A DNA stretch of 35,761 nucleotides from Clostridium sp. 28_17 (lineage in GTDB: Bacteria; Bacillota; Clostridia; TANB77; CAG-508): contig MNRS01000022.1 of the NCBI GenBank assembly GCA_001916065.1, forward strand, positions 8,280 to 44,040. Direction: 5' to 3'. Positions 15,860 through 23,869 of this stretch are shown here, piece after piece. The notes beneath the pieces were generated by a model. It saw only the letters and a program-made list of their open reading frames with translations. It made no database searches and was not told the DNA's origin. Position numbers and translations under genes: made by a program. The first letter of the stretch is position 1. Each line of letters begins with the position of its first letter.

Positions 15860-16975
15860 ATGAAGAAAACATTTAAAAATTCAAAAGGTATAACATTAGT
15901 GGCACTCGTAATCACTATAATTATCCTTTTAATATTGGCAGGAATATCAATATCAGCATTAACAAATACAGGAATATTCCAAAAGGCAAAAGATGCAAAA
16001 CAAAAATCAGAAAATGCAGCACTAGACCAAAATACAAAACTAGATGAATATGAAAATGAAATTGATAAATATATACCTAAGGCAAATAGTTTAGCAAAAG
16101 CAGTTAAAGTAGGAGACTATGTAGCATATACACCAGATAAATTAGACAAAAGTGCATTAGACAAATTAAAAGAAAATTTGAATACTTATTCAGGAGCAAG
16201 AAATCTAAAAACATATTCTGCAATAGGTAGAGATAATTTAAGTTTGAGAGTGATTGATGGAGATGAAAAAACAGGAGCAGTAAGATTAATAAGTGCAACA
16301 CCAACAGATAAAACAATAGTACTATATGGATATGATGGATATAACAATGCTGTAAAATTATTAGATGATGTATGTAGCACTTTATATAATTCAAAATTGG
16401 CAACAAAAGTACAAAATCTAAAAATAGAAGATATACAAGACAAAATGAAAGAAAAAGACTATAGCAAATTATATTCTGAATATGGAAAAACACCAATACA
16501 ACCAGAAAATAAGAAATACCCAAGTATATTAGCACAAGAAAAAAATCAAAAAGTAAATGAATATGAAGGAACACTAGATTTAAGCAAACAAGATAATTAT
16601 ATAAATCAAACAGATGTATTGGAAGCAAATTCACTAGAGTTAAAAATAACTTTATGGGGAAAGATAGGAGAAACTGGCCCTAAAGTTTTGACTGCGGATG
16701 ACTTTGAAGGAGATGATGGAAAAATATATAGTGATATGTTTTGCAAGGATTATACATATTGGATGTCTTCTCGTTGCATCTATGCCGACTCCGATCGTGC
16801 TGGCTTCATTGTTCGCTGTGTGTCTTCAGGCGGTGTCTTTGCCAACATCTTGTACTATTCTAGCGGCCGCGAGGACTCTGGCGGCTTTGCTTTCCGCCCA
16901 GTTATAACTCTAAACTCTAATGTCCAAGTAACATCAGGAAATGGAACTGAAAGTACTCCATTTGAAATAAAATAA
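15860..16975 (+). CDS. Pilin-like surface protein with hypervariable-type C-terminal segment
   Basis: The 371-residue protein starts with MKKTFKNSKG, then ITLVALVITIIILLILAG, a type IV prepilin-like cleavage site and membrane helix. The position-5 glutamate of classical pilins is Ala here. A charged helical stretch follows (31-75), then an unrecognised domain with VGDYVAYTP and GYDGYNNAVKLLDDVC. The end carries DYTYWMSSRC, FIVRCVSSGG and GGFAFRPVITLNSNV; the W...R...G..FRPV layout recalls C-type-lectin/FGE-like domains used as variable proteins of diversity-generating retroelements. Residues 303-347 are encoded by sequence of quite different composition. No pilus assembly genes are nearby. 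The ribosome site is AGAAGGAGTG. Pilin-like export is fairly secure; the retroelement link is inference. Confidence 0.72.
   Translation: MKKTFKNSKGITLVALVITIIILLILAGISISALTNTGIFQKAKDAKQKSENAALDQNTKLDEYENEIDKYIPKANSLAKAVKVGDYVAYTPDKLDKSALDKLKENLNTYSGARNLKTYSAIGRDNLSLRVIDGDEKTGAVRLISATPTDKTIVLYGYDGYNNAVKLLDDVCSTLYNSKLATKVQNLKIEDIQDKMKEKDYSKLYSEYGKTPIQPENKKYPSILAQEKNQKVNEYEGTLDLSKQDNYINQTDVLEANSLELKITLWGKIGETGPKVLTADDFEGDDGKIYSDMFCKDYTYWMSSRCIYADSDRAGFIVRCVSSGGVFANILYYSSGREDSGGFAFRPVITLNSNVQVTSGNGTESTPFEIK
16766..16900 (+). other. Candidate DGR variable region (adenine-depleted segment)
   Basis: In these 135 bases I count 15 A (11%) and 74 G+C (55%), while upstream in the same gene A is far commoner (36 of 60 at 16501-16560). 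Of 45 codons, 22 end in C, 18 in T, 3 in G and 2 in A. Many look like NNY substitutes for AAY. A NotI site (16863-16870) lies inside. The composition returns to A/T-rich from about 16901. No template repeat or reverse transcriptase is in the window, so the assignment rests on composition and protein context. Confidence 0.5.
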
Positions 16976-17074
16976 AAATATGGAATTTTGATAATAAGAA
17001 GAAAAACAATACACCAAGAAGGCCTTTGGACTTCTCGGGAAAAACGCGAATAAAAACCGAATAAAAATTATAAA

Positions 17075-17101
17075 AGGTAGTCAGTTTCATTGACTACCTT
17101 A
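17075..17101. terminator. Hairpin downstream of the pilin-like gene
   Basis: AAGGTAGTCA (17075-17084) pairs perfectly with TGACTACCTT (17092-17101) around GTTTCAT. The downstream T-tract is poor, so termination is likely but not certain. Another short palindrome (AAGGCCTT, with AGAAG/CTTCT around it) lies at 17017-17035. Confidence 0.55.
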
Positions 17102-17186
17102 AAAATTTATAATAAAATAACACCAGGGACAACACAACAAACAAACACAAGAAAAAAGTCCAAAACCAAAAGAAAGAAGAAAAAAT

Positions 17187-18491
17187 ATGGAAGAAATAAA
17201 AGAAAAAGTAAACTACTGCCTAAACTGCAAAATAAAACCATGCTCAGTAAAAGGATGTCCACTAGAAAACAACATACCAGACTTCATAAAAGCAGTAAAA
17301 GAAGAAGAATACAAAAAAGCATACGAAATACTATCAAAAACAACAGTCTTACCAGGAATATGTGGAAAAATATGCCCACACATGAAACAATGTCAAGGAA
17401 GTTGTGTACGAGGAATAAAAGGAGAACCAGTAAATATAGGCGACATAGAAAACTTCATATTCGAAAAAGCAGAAGAAGAAAACTATAGTCTAAAAGAAGC
17501 AATGCAAGAAGCAGAAGGCACAGATACAAGTAAAAAAGAAGAAACATCACAAAATATCAAAAAAATATCAAACAAAAAAGTAGCCATAATAGGAGGAGGA
17601 CCTGCAGGTCTAACATGTGCAGCATTTTTAGCAAAAGATGGAGTAAATGTAACAATATATGAAAAATACAACTATTTAGGCGGACTACTGGTTCACGGAA
17701 TACCAGAATTCAGATTACCAAAAACAAGAGTACAAGAAACAGTGAAAAGAATTTTAGATTTAGGAATAAATGTAGAGTTCAACAAAGAACTAGGAAAAAA
17801 TTTAAATCTAGAAGAATTAGAAAAAGAATATGATGCAATATTCATAAGTATAGGTGCAAATAAATCCGTAAAAATGGGAGTAAAAGGCGAAGAACTAAAA
17901 GGAGTATATGGAGGCAACGAACTTTTAGAATACAATATGCATCCAGACTATGCAAATAAAACAGTATCTGTAATAGGTGGTGGAAATGTTGCAATGGACT
18001 GTGCACGAACAATAAAAAAATTAGGAGCAAAAGAGGTAAATGTAATTTATAGAAGGGCAGAAGAACAAATGCCTGCAGAGAAAAAAGAAATTGCAGAAGC
18101 TAAAGAAGAAGGAATAAAATTTCTATTCCAAAACAATATTGTAGAAATAAAAGGAAACAACAAAGTAGAAAAAATAGAACTTATAAAAACAGAGTTAGTT
18201 CAAAAAGAAGGGGAAACAAGACTGGTTCCTGTTAACATAGAAGGAAGCAATTATGAGATAAAGACAGATTATGTAGTAATGGCATTAGGAAGTAATGTTT
18301 CAGACGAAGTTTTAGATTTAGGACTAACACTAAACAAATGGGGAAATATAATAATTGATGAAAAATATAAGACCTCAAATTCTAAAATATTTGCAGGTGG
18401 AGACTTAGCAGGATGTAAAGGAACAGTTGCATGGGCTGCACGTTCTGGAAGAGATGCATCAGAATCAATAAAAGAATTTTTAGAAAAATAG
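17187..18491 (+). CDS. GltD-like NADPH-dependent oxidoreductase (glutamate synthase small subunit family)
   Basis: The 434-residue protein begins with a cysteine-rich domain (C11, C14, C19, C24, then C59, C63, C69, C73) that would hold two 4Fe-4S clusters. AIIGGGPAGLTCAAFLA (from about 133) is the FAD-binding motif, and SVIGGGNVAMDCA (about 261-273) binds NADPH, with VIYRRAEEQMPA behind it. IFAGGDLAGCKGTVAWAA closes the FAD site. This is the GltD/dihydropyrimidine dehydrogenase flavoprotein pattern. No glutamate synthase large subunit (gltB) or NfnA partner is adjacent, so it may be a stand-alone GltA-type or NfnB-type subunit whose partner is elsewhere. The gene is flanked by hairpins on both sides. 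Confidence 0.85.
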   Translation: MEEIKEKVNYCLNCKIKPCSVKGCPLENNIPDFIKAVKEEEYKKAYEILSKTTVLPGICGKICPHMKQCQGSCVRGIKGEPVNIGDIENFIFEKAEEENYSLKEAMQEAEGTDTSKKEETSQNIKKISNKKVAIIGGGPAGLTCAAFLAKDGVNVTIYEKYNYLGGLLVHGIPEFRLPKTRVQETVKRILDLGINVEFNKELGKNLNLEELEKEYDAIFISIGANKSVKMGVKGEELKGVYGGNELLEYNMHPDYANKTVSVIGGGNVAMDCARTIKKLGAKEVNVIYRRAEEQMPAEKKEIAEAKEEGIKFLFQNNIVEIKGNNKVEKIELIKTELVQKEGETRLVPVNIEGSNYEIKTDYVVMALGSNVSDEVLDLGLTLNKWGNIIIDEKYKTSNSKIFAGGDLAGCKGTVAWAARSGRDASESIKEFLEK

Positions 18492-18513
18492 CGACAATAA
18501 ATTGCCGCTATTT
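18486..18513. terminator. Short hairpin between convergent genes
   Basis: AAATAGCG (18486-18493) pairs with CGCTATTT (18506-18513). It overlaps the stop codon of the GltD-like gene and faces the end of the HExxH gene. T-tracts are weak on both sides. Confidence 0.5.
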
Positions 18514-18560
18514 AAACATTGTAAATTATAAAAATTTTGATACATAAGTCTACTAAAAGA

Positions 18561-19682
18561 TCATTTTTTTACAATATCAACACTATTTTCAAAATCACTA
18601 TGTACAAATAAAGATTTTATAAAATTAAAAAAATCTAAAAGTTTAGAAGATTTTTTCTTAGTCAAATACATAGAATCATCAACAACATTCTCAACAGAAG
18701 TATTTTCTAAGTAATTATATTTTTCTTCTAAAGCCATCATTTTATTTACATAGTAATCATTAAAAAATGTATCTCCTGCAGTAGAGCCTAAATAATCTTT
18801 AAAATTATAAAGTTTTTGCCTATATTTTTCAACACCTTCTAAATCAGTAATACTATCAAAAACATTATCAAAATAACTAGAAGTAATAAGTTTTTGAGTC
18901 TTAATAAATGTAGAAGTAATATGGCTCTTTAAATTTTCTATTTTTTTATTCATAACATCAATTTTTTTGCTATTATCATCCATAGTTGCAATTTTATTAT
19001 TAATTTTTATAATTTCCTCTTCAGACATCAAAATTTTATCTATATTATCCTCAATATTCATAAATGTTTTGGCATTTGTAAGTTCAATAAATTTATTTTT
19101 AAAAGTATCATTACTGTTAATAGTACTTTCAAATAAAACGTCTTCACCAATGAGATAGGCAAGTTGTGAAACTAGACAACACTCTAATGGATAATAAGAA
19201 GGACTCGTCGTCTCAAAAGTTATATTAAAATATTTTACATATTCTTTAGGAATTGTTAATACTTTAGAAGCCATAAGTTGAACTGCGGCCTCATTTAAGC
19301 CAAGCCCATAAATTCTAAACTCTGTATAATCACATAATCCCATACGTAATAAGTAATTTCTTTTATCCTTAATTTCCTGTATATAATGTATACACTCATG
19401 AATTGCAAATTCTTCTAAATCTTCATCTGCAATATGGTCATTAAAATAAATTGAAGTATTTTTATAAAAATAATTTGCCTCTGCCATCCCTTCAGGCATT
19501 TTTGCAATATACATATCCAATCTAGATAATTTTATGAATAAATCATTTTGATTAAGATTAAAATCAGGGAATGTTTCACATAAACTATTAGATACAGTTC
19601 TTGCTATTGAGTTGACTCTTAGAGTATCAAGCTTTTTTATAACTTCAATTCCATCTTTTTTTAAATCTGATTCTACACTCAT
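18561..19682 (-). CDS. Uncharacterised protein with HExxH metallopeptidase motif
   Basis: I do not recognise the family. The 373-residue protein has FAIHECIHYIQEI with H95, E96 and H99, a zinc metallopeptidase HExxH motif, and LGLNEAAVQLMASK (E131) about 32 residues later, where gluzincins place their third zinc ligand. Thus residues 50-150 look like a metallopeptidase core. The second half is helical and charged, probably coiled-coil in part (EEIIKINNKIATMDDNSKK). No signal peptide or clear membrane segment is seen, so it is predicted cytoplasmic. The ATG has only a weak ribosome site nearby; a better one (AAAGGGA) is about 42 bases upstream, beyond a hairpin. Peptidase activity is an inference from the motif. 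Confidence 0.65.
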   Translation of the reverse strand: MSVESDLKKDGIEVIKKLDTLRVNSIARTVSNSLCETFPDFNLNQNDLFIKLSRLDMYIAKMPEGMAEANYFYKNTSIYFNDHIADEDLEEFAIHECIHYIQEIKDKRNYLLRMGLCDYTEFRIYGLGLNEAAVQLMASKVLTIPKEYVKYFNITFETTSPSYYPLECCLVSQLAYLIGEDVLFESTINSNDTFKNKFIELTNAKTFMNIEDNIDKILMSEEEIIKINNKIATMDDNSKKIDVMNKKIENLKSHITSTFIKTQKLITSSYFDNVFDSITDLEGVEKYRQKLYNFKDYLGSTAGDTFFNDYYVNKMMALEEKYNYLENTSVENVVDDSMYLTKKKSSKLLDFFNFIKSLFVHSDFENSVDIVKK

Positions 19683-19694
19683 ATATTTCTTGCA

Positions 19695-19722
19695 TAATCA
19701 ATTATATACACATAATTGATTA
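19695..19722 (-). other. Leader hairpin between ribosome site and start codon of the HExxH gene
   Basis: Perfect 11-bp stem (19695-19705 with 19712-19722) and a six-base loop. AAAGGGA (19724-19730, minus strand) lies just upstream of it and the ATG 12 bases downstream. Folding would bring the two to a near-normal distance. Confidence 0.5.
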
Positions 19723-19883
19723 ATCCCTTTCTACTTAAAAATTCACTAAATACATTATACAACAAAATACTTGTGGAAATATTACGAGAATATTAAAAAA
19801 GTATTAAGTTTTTGTTACAAAAAAATATTTTTTTGATTTTTTTGTAATATAAAGTGACAGTAATACCAATATTTTGAGACCAT

Positions 19884-19941
19884 TTTGTCGTTTTTTGTCG
19901 AAAAATTTTTGTTGACAGTTTTTTATATATGGTGTTATAAT
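19884..19941 (+). promoter_or_regulatory. Promoter with tandem Spo0A-like boxes, before the coiled-coil gene
   Basis: TTGACA (19912-19917), an 18-bp spacer and TATAAT (19936-19941) form a strong promoter. Just upstream TTTGTCGAA (19894-19902) matches the Spo0A box exactly, and TTTGTCGTT (19884-19892) matches 7 of 9, ten bases apart as in tandem 0A boxes. The 343-bp gap 19683-20025 otherwise holds the divergent leader and AT-rich sequence without a gene. Confidence 0.55.
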
Positions 19942-20025
19942 ATTTTTACTAACAAAAACAAAGAAGTGTAATTTTACGTTACATAAAGATTTTTGTTAAC
20001 ATTTTTATGAAGGGAGGTAAGTATC

Positions 20026-20478
20026 ATGGAAAATAGTGAAATAAAGGAACTTTTATTAGATTTAAAGAAAGGCCAAGAAGAACTATTTAAAGGACAAAAA
20101 GAATTATTCGAAGGACAAGAAGAAACAAGAGTATCAATAAGAGACTTACAAAGAGGCCAAGAAGAACTATTTAAAGGCCAAGACAAACTATTCAAAGGAC
20201 AAAAAGAATTATTTGAAGGTCAAGAAGAAACAAGAGTATCAATAAGAGACTTACAAAGAGGTCAAGACAAATTATTCAAAGAAATGGACAAATTAAGTTT
20301 ATCAGTTGCAAGAATAGAAGCAGACCATGGAGAAAAACTTGGCATTTTATTAGATGTAGTCACAAGTCATATAAACAAATTTGATTCAGAAAATGAAAGA
20401 ATTGAAAAATGCGAAAAAAGATTAGACAAACATGACCACCAATTCTTTGCTTTAAATTCAAAAGTTCACGCGTATTAA
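20026..20478 (+). CDS. Heptad-repeat coiled-coil protein, unknown function
   Basis: The 150-residue protein is built of seven-residue units such as KGQEELF, KGQKELF, EGQEETR, VSIRDLQ and RGQDKLF, so it should form a long alpha-helical coiled coil. Five units make a 35-residue module present twice (residues 22-56 and 57-91). The rest, with LSLSVARIEADHGEKLGILLDVV and NERIEKCEKRLDKHDHQFFAL, continues the helix. Similar short coiled-coil proteins are common in Clostridia without known function. It has no signal or membrane segment. A very strong site, AGGGAGGT, precedes the ATG. It is a single-gene unit with its own promoter and possible Spo0A control. Confidence 0.75.
   Translation: MENSEIKELLLDLKKGQEELFKGQKELFEGQEETRVSIRDLQRGQEELFKGQDKLFKGQKELFEGQEETRVSIRDLQRGQDKLFKEMDKLSLSVARIEADHGEKLGILLDVVTSHINKFDSENERIEKCEKRLDKHDHQFFALNSKVHAY
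20089..20298 (+). repeat. Two in-frame 105-bp tandem repeats
   Basis: Copies at 20089-20193 and 20194-20298 encode nearly the same 35 residues and are almost identical at DNA level over the first two thirds, implying recent duplication. Partial units flank them. Repeat number may vary between strains by slippage or recombination. Confidence 0.85.
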
Positions 20479-20516
20479 AAAAGTACCCTATTGAACTTCA
20501 AGAATTCAATAGGGTA
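20476..20516 (-). terminator. Terminator of leuS
   Basis: A perfect 12-bp stem (20484-20495 with 20505-20516) is followed on the minus strand by six T. It ends leuS transcription; in the plus direction the T-tract is poorer but may still serve the coiled-coil gene. Confidence 0.8.
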
Positions 20517-20543
20517 AAATATTATTTTAATCATATTTAAATA

Positions 20544-22952
20544 TTATTTAACAACAACATTATAAATTCTATTTTTAACATAAATTTCCTTAACAATTGT
20601 CTTACCATCCAATTTAGAATCAATAGCATTATGAACTTTTTCTTTAACAGAAGACTCATCTTCATCAACAGAAATAGTAATAGTTGCTTTTAATTTACCA
20701 TTAAACTGAATAGGCAAAGTAATTTCATCATCAACAGTTTTTGCTTCATCATATTCTGGCCAAGAGTATGTAGAAATATCTGCATCAAAACCAGCAATTT
20801 TATTAAGTTCTTCAGTGATGTGTGGTGCAAATGGATTTAATAAAGTTAAGAATGTTTTAAATTCTGCTTTATTAACTTTACCAATTTTGTAGAACTCATT
20901 AACCATTGTCATAAATGTAGATACAGAAGTATTAAACTTCATATCCTCAATATCCTGTGAGACCTTCTTAATGGCTTTATGCATCATTTTCTCAGTTTCC
21001 TTAGAATAATTATCACCATCAACTAACATATTTTGCATGTTCCAAACTCTATCTAGGAATTTACCACATCCACGGATACTTTCCATAGACCATGCAGCAA
21101 CTTGGTCAAATGGTCCCATAAACATTTCATAAATTCTAAAAGTATCTGCACCAAATTCATTTACAATATCATCTGGATTGATAACATTTCCTTTGGATTT
21201 AGACATTTTTTCACCATTAGTTCCCAAAATCATACCATGAGAAGTACGTTTTTGATAAGGTTCTTTAGTTGGAACAACACCAATATCATATAAGAATTTA
21301 TGCCAAAATCTTGAATATAATAAGTGTAAAGTTGTATGTTCCATACCACCATTATACCAATCAACAGGAGACCAGTATTTTAATGCTTCTTTTGATGCAA
21401 GTTCTTTATCATTATGTGGGTCCATATATCTTAAATAATACCAAGAAGAACCTGCCCATTGTGGCATTGTATCTGTCTCTCTTTTTGCAGGTTTACCGCA
21501 ATGAGGACAAGTTGTATTAATCCAGTCTGTTTGTTTTGCTAAAGGTGACTCACCATTTTCACCAGGTGTAAATTCTTCAACTTCTGGTAATTTTAAAGGT
21601 AGGTCTTTTTCATCAACTGGAACCCAACCACAATCTTCACAATAAACCATTGGAATAGGTTCACCCCAATATCTTTGGCGAGAAAATACCCAGTCACGTA
21701 ATTTGTAATTAACTTTTTTAGTACCAATATGATTATCTTCCAAATATTTTATAACAGTCTTTTTAGCCTCTGCAACTTCCAAACCGTTTAAGAAATCAGA
21801 ATTGATAAGTTTACCTGTTGCAACATCTGTAAATGCTTCTTTTGATAAATCAACATTTTCACCATCAACAACTTGAACAATTGGTAGATTAAATTTCTTA
21901 GCAAATTCATAATCACGAGTATCATGAGCGGGAACAGCCATTATTGCGCCAGTACCATATGTAATTAAAACATAATCAGAAATCCAAATAGGAATTTCTT
22001 TGTTTGTTAATGGATTTATAGCATTGATTCCTTTAATTTCAACACCAGTTTTTTCTTTATTTAATTCAGAACGCTCAAATGCTGATTTTAAACTTGCTTG
22101 TTTTTGATATTCTTTAACCTCGTCTAAATTTTTAATTTTATCTTCTAACTCTTTTAAAATAGGATGTTCTGGTGATATAACCATATAAGTTGCGCCAAAT
22201 AAAGTATCAGGTCTTGTTGTGTAAACAGTTAAATTTTTATCCATATTAGCAATTTTGAAATTTACTTCTGCACCTTCTGATCTACCAATCCAATTTTTTT
22301 GTTGAACTTTAATCTTCTCTAAGAAATCAATATCATCTAAATCATCTATTAATTTTTGAGCATAATCAGTAATTTTAAGCATCCATTCAGATTTTTCTTT
22401 TTGAACAACTGGGCTTCCGCATCTTTCACAAACACCATTGACAACCTCTTCATTTGCTAAACCAACTTTACATCCTGTGCAAAAGTTGATAGGCATTGTT
22501 GTTTTATATGCTAGACCATGTTTGTATAATTGAATAAAAATCCATTGTGTCCATTTATAATATTCAGGGTCTGTTGTGTCAATTTTTCTAGACCAGTCAA
22601 AAGAAAATCCTAAAGATTTTAATTGCTCTGTAAAATGAGCGATATTTTGCGCTGTTGTTATTTTAGGATGTACATTTGTCTTTATTGCATAGTTTTCAGC
22701 AGGTAAACCAAATGCATCAAATCCTATTGGAAATAAAACATTATATCCTTGTAATCTTCTTTTTCTAGCGATTATGTCTAAAGCGGTATAACTACGTGGA
22801 TGTCCAACGTGTAGACCTTGTCCAGATGGATATGGGAATTCTATTAATCCATACCACTTTTTCATTGTATAATCATCTTTGGCATTAAATGTTCCTTCTT
22901 TGTCCCATTTTTCTTGCCATTTTTTTTCTATTTCTTTAAAATTGTAAGCCAT
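20544..22952 (-). CDS. leuS: Leucyl-tRNA synthetase
   Basis: This class I synthetase charges tRNA-Leu. The 802-residue length is standard for the bacterial type. The HIGH motif is HVGH (48-51) in YPSGQGLHVGHPRSYTALD, and the KMSKS motif is KMSKS (582-586) in GEKMSKSKGNV. The editing domain carries YTTRPDTLFGATYMVISPEH, a threonine-rich segment, and VPAHDTRDYEFA. Two zinc-like cysteine pairs occur (CTGCKVG...CERCG and CPHCGKP). The ATG follows AAAGGAG. The leader is short, with no T-box, so regulation by uncharged tRNA at this promoter is not evident. Confidence 0.98.
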   Translation of the reverse strand: MAYNFKEIEKKWQEKWDKEGTFNAKDDYTMKKWYGLIEFPYPSGQGLHVGHPRSYTALDIIARKRRLQGYNVLFPIGFDAFGLPAENYAIKTNVHPKITTAQNIAHFTEQLKSLGFSFDWSRKIDTTDPEYYKWTQWIFIQLYKHGLAYKTTMPINFCTGCKVGLANEEVVNGVCERCGSPVVQKEKSEWMLKITDYAQKLIDDLDDIDFLEKIKVQQKNWIGRSEGAEVNFKIANMDKNLTVYTTRPDTLFGATYMVISPEHPILKELEDKIKNLDEVKEYQKQASLKSAFERSELNKEKTGVEIKGINAINPLTNKEIPIWISDYVLITYGTGAIMAVPAHDTRDYEFAKKFNLPIVQVVDGENVDLSKEAFTDVATGKLINSDFLNGLEVAEAKKTVIKYLEDNHIGTKKVNYKLRDWVFSRQRYWGEPIPMVYCEDCGWVPVDEKDLPLKLPEVEEFTPGENGESPLAKQTDWINTTCPHCGKPAKRETDTMPQWAGSSWYYLRYMDPHNDKELASKEALKYWSPVDWYNGGMEHTTLHLLYSRFWHKFLYDIGVVPTKEPYQKRTSHGMILGTNGEKMSKSKGNVINPDDIVNEFGADTFRIYEMFMGPFDQVAAWSMESIRGCGKFLDRVWNMQNMLVDGDNYSKETEKMMHKAIKKVSQDIEDMKFNTSVSTFMTMVNEFYKIGKVNKAEFKTFLTLLNPFAPHITEELNKIAGFDADISTYSWPEYDEAKTVDDEITLPIQFNGKLKATITISVDEDESSVKEKVHNAIDSKLDGKTIVKEIYVKNRIYNVVVK

Positions 22953-22988
22953 ATTTTTGCTCCTTTCGTATTATCCTTGATAAACGCT

Positions 22989-23017
22989 ATTATATACCAA
23001 AAATACAGATGTTTCAA
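22989..23017 (-). promoter_or_regulatory. Promoter of leuS
   Basis: On the minus strand TTGAAA (23012-23017), a 17-bp spacer and TATAAT (22989-22994) lie 37 bp upstream of the leuS ATG. The transcript leader is therefore only about 30 bases. Confidence 0.75.
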
Positions 23018-23046
23018 TACTTTTTAAAAAAACTGTTACTTGTAAC

Positions 23047-23074
23047 TTGAAAAAAATAATTATTATGTTATAAT
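23047..23074 (+). promoter_or_regulatory. Promoter of the HD hydrolase-topB operon
   Basis: TTGAAA (23047-23052), a 16-bp spacer and TATAAT (23069-23074) lie 23 bp before the start, back-to-back with the leuS promoter. Confidence 0.65.
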
Positions 23075-23097
23075 TCATTAGGAAAGGAAGTAAGCAA

Positions 23098-23865
23098 ATG
23101 AAAATTAATATAACAAAAGCAAAAGAAGCATTTAAAGAATATGTAAAAAATTATGACCCAGAAGAAGGAAGGGTAAAAGTAAAAATAAGCCACATAGAAA
23201 GAGTAGCGAATCTAGCCAGAAAAATGGCAGAAGAACTAAATTTAAGTGAAGAAGACATACAATTAGCAGAATTGATAGGACTATTACATGATATAGGAAG
23301 ATTTGAGCAAATACGCTTATATCACACATTTGTAGACAGAAAAAGTGTAAATCATGGAGAACTTGGAGCAAAAATTTTATTTGAAGACGGATTAATAAGA
23401 AACTTTATAGAAACAGATGAATTTGACGAAATTATCAAAATAGCAATTATAAATCATAATAGAGGAAGAATAGAAGATGGGCTAACAGAAAGACAATTAT
23501 TACATGCCAAATTAGTAAGAGATGCAGATAAAACTGACATATTTTATATATTATTAACAGGTGACGAAAAAATAGCATGGGAAACAGATAATATGAATAA
23601 TGAGACTATAACAGACGAAATATTTAGGGAATTTATGGAAGACAAGCATATAGACTATAAAAACATAAAAACAGGAGGAGATTCGCTTGTATCACATTTT
23701 GCATATATATATGATTTATATTTTAAACCTGCTTTTAAAATTTTCAAAGAAAGAAATTATGTAGAAAAATTATACAATAGATTTGACTTTACAAACAAAG
23801 ATACTGCCGAAAAATTCAGAATAATAGAGGAAAAAACAAAACAGTATATAGAAGAAAAAGGATGA
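23098..23865 (+). CDS. HD-domain metal-dependent phosphohydrolase
   Basis: The 255-residue protein has the HD signature: ISHIERVANLA (H32), GLLHDIGRFEQ (H64, D65), VNHGELGAKIL (H86), AIINHNR (H120) and RDADKTD (D142/D144). HD proteins hydrolyse phosphoester bonds in nucleotides, cyclic dinucleotides or RNA; nothing here fixes the substrate. There is no GYP motif, so it is not a typical cyclic-di-GMP HD-GYP phosphodiesterase. It is the first gene of an operon; topB begins four bases after its stop, so the two are probably cotranslated. The ribosome site is AAAGGAAG. Confidence 0.85.
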   Translation: MKINITKAKEAFKEYVKNYDPEEGRVKVKISHIERVANLARKMAEELNLSEEDIQLAELIGLLHDIGRFEQIRLYHTFVDRKSVNHGELGAKILFEDGLIRNFIETDEFDEIIKIAIINHNRGRIEDGLTERQLLHAKLVRDADKTDIFYILLTGDEKIAWETDNMNNETITDEIFREFMEDKHIDYKNIKTGGDSLVSHFAYIYDLYFKPAFKIFKERNYVEKLYNRFDFTNKDTAEKFRIIEEKTKQYIEEKG

Positions 23866-23869
23866 TAAA

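Noticed and set aside
17090..17488. 132-residue basic open frame overlapping the GltD-like gene
   Set aside because: It is a Lys/Arg/Thr-rich shadow of the real gene, whose cysteine and nucleotide-binding motifs are clear in the other frame.
15000..18500. Reverse transcriptase or template repeat beside the variable segment
   Set aside because: No frame in the window carries reverse transcriptase motifs, and I found no second copy of the segment, so a complete DGR cannot be claimed here.
20089..20298. CRISPR array
   Set aside because: The repeats are in-frame 105-bp coding duplications without spacers.
22953..23097. T-box or other riboswitch upstream of leuS
   Set aside because: The leuS promoter leaves a leader of only about 30 bases, with no room for a T-box.
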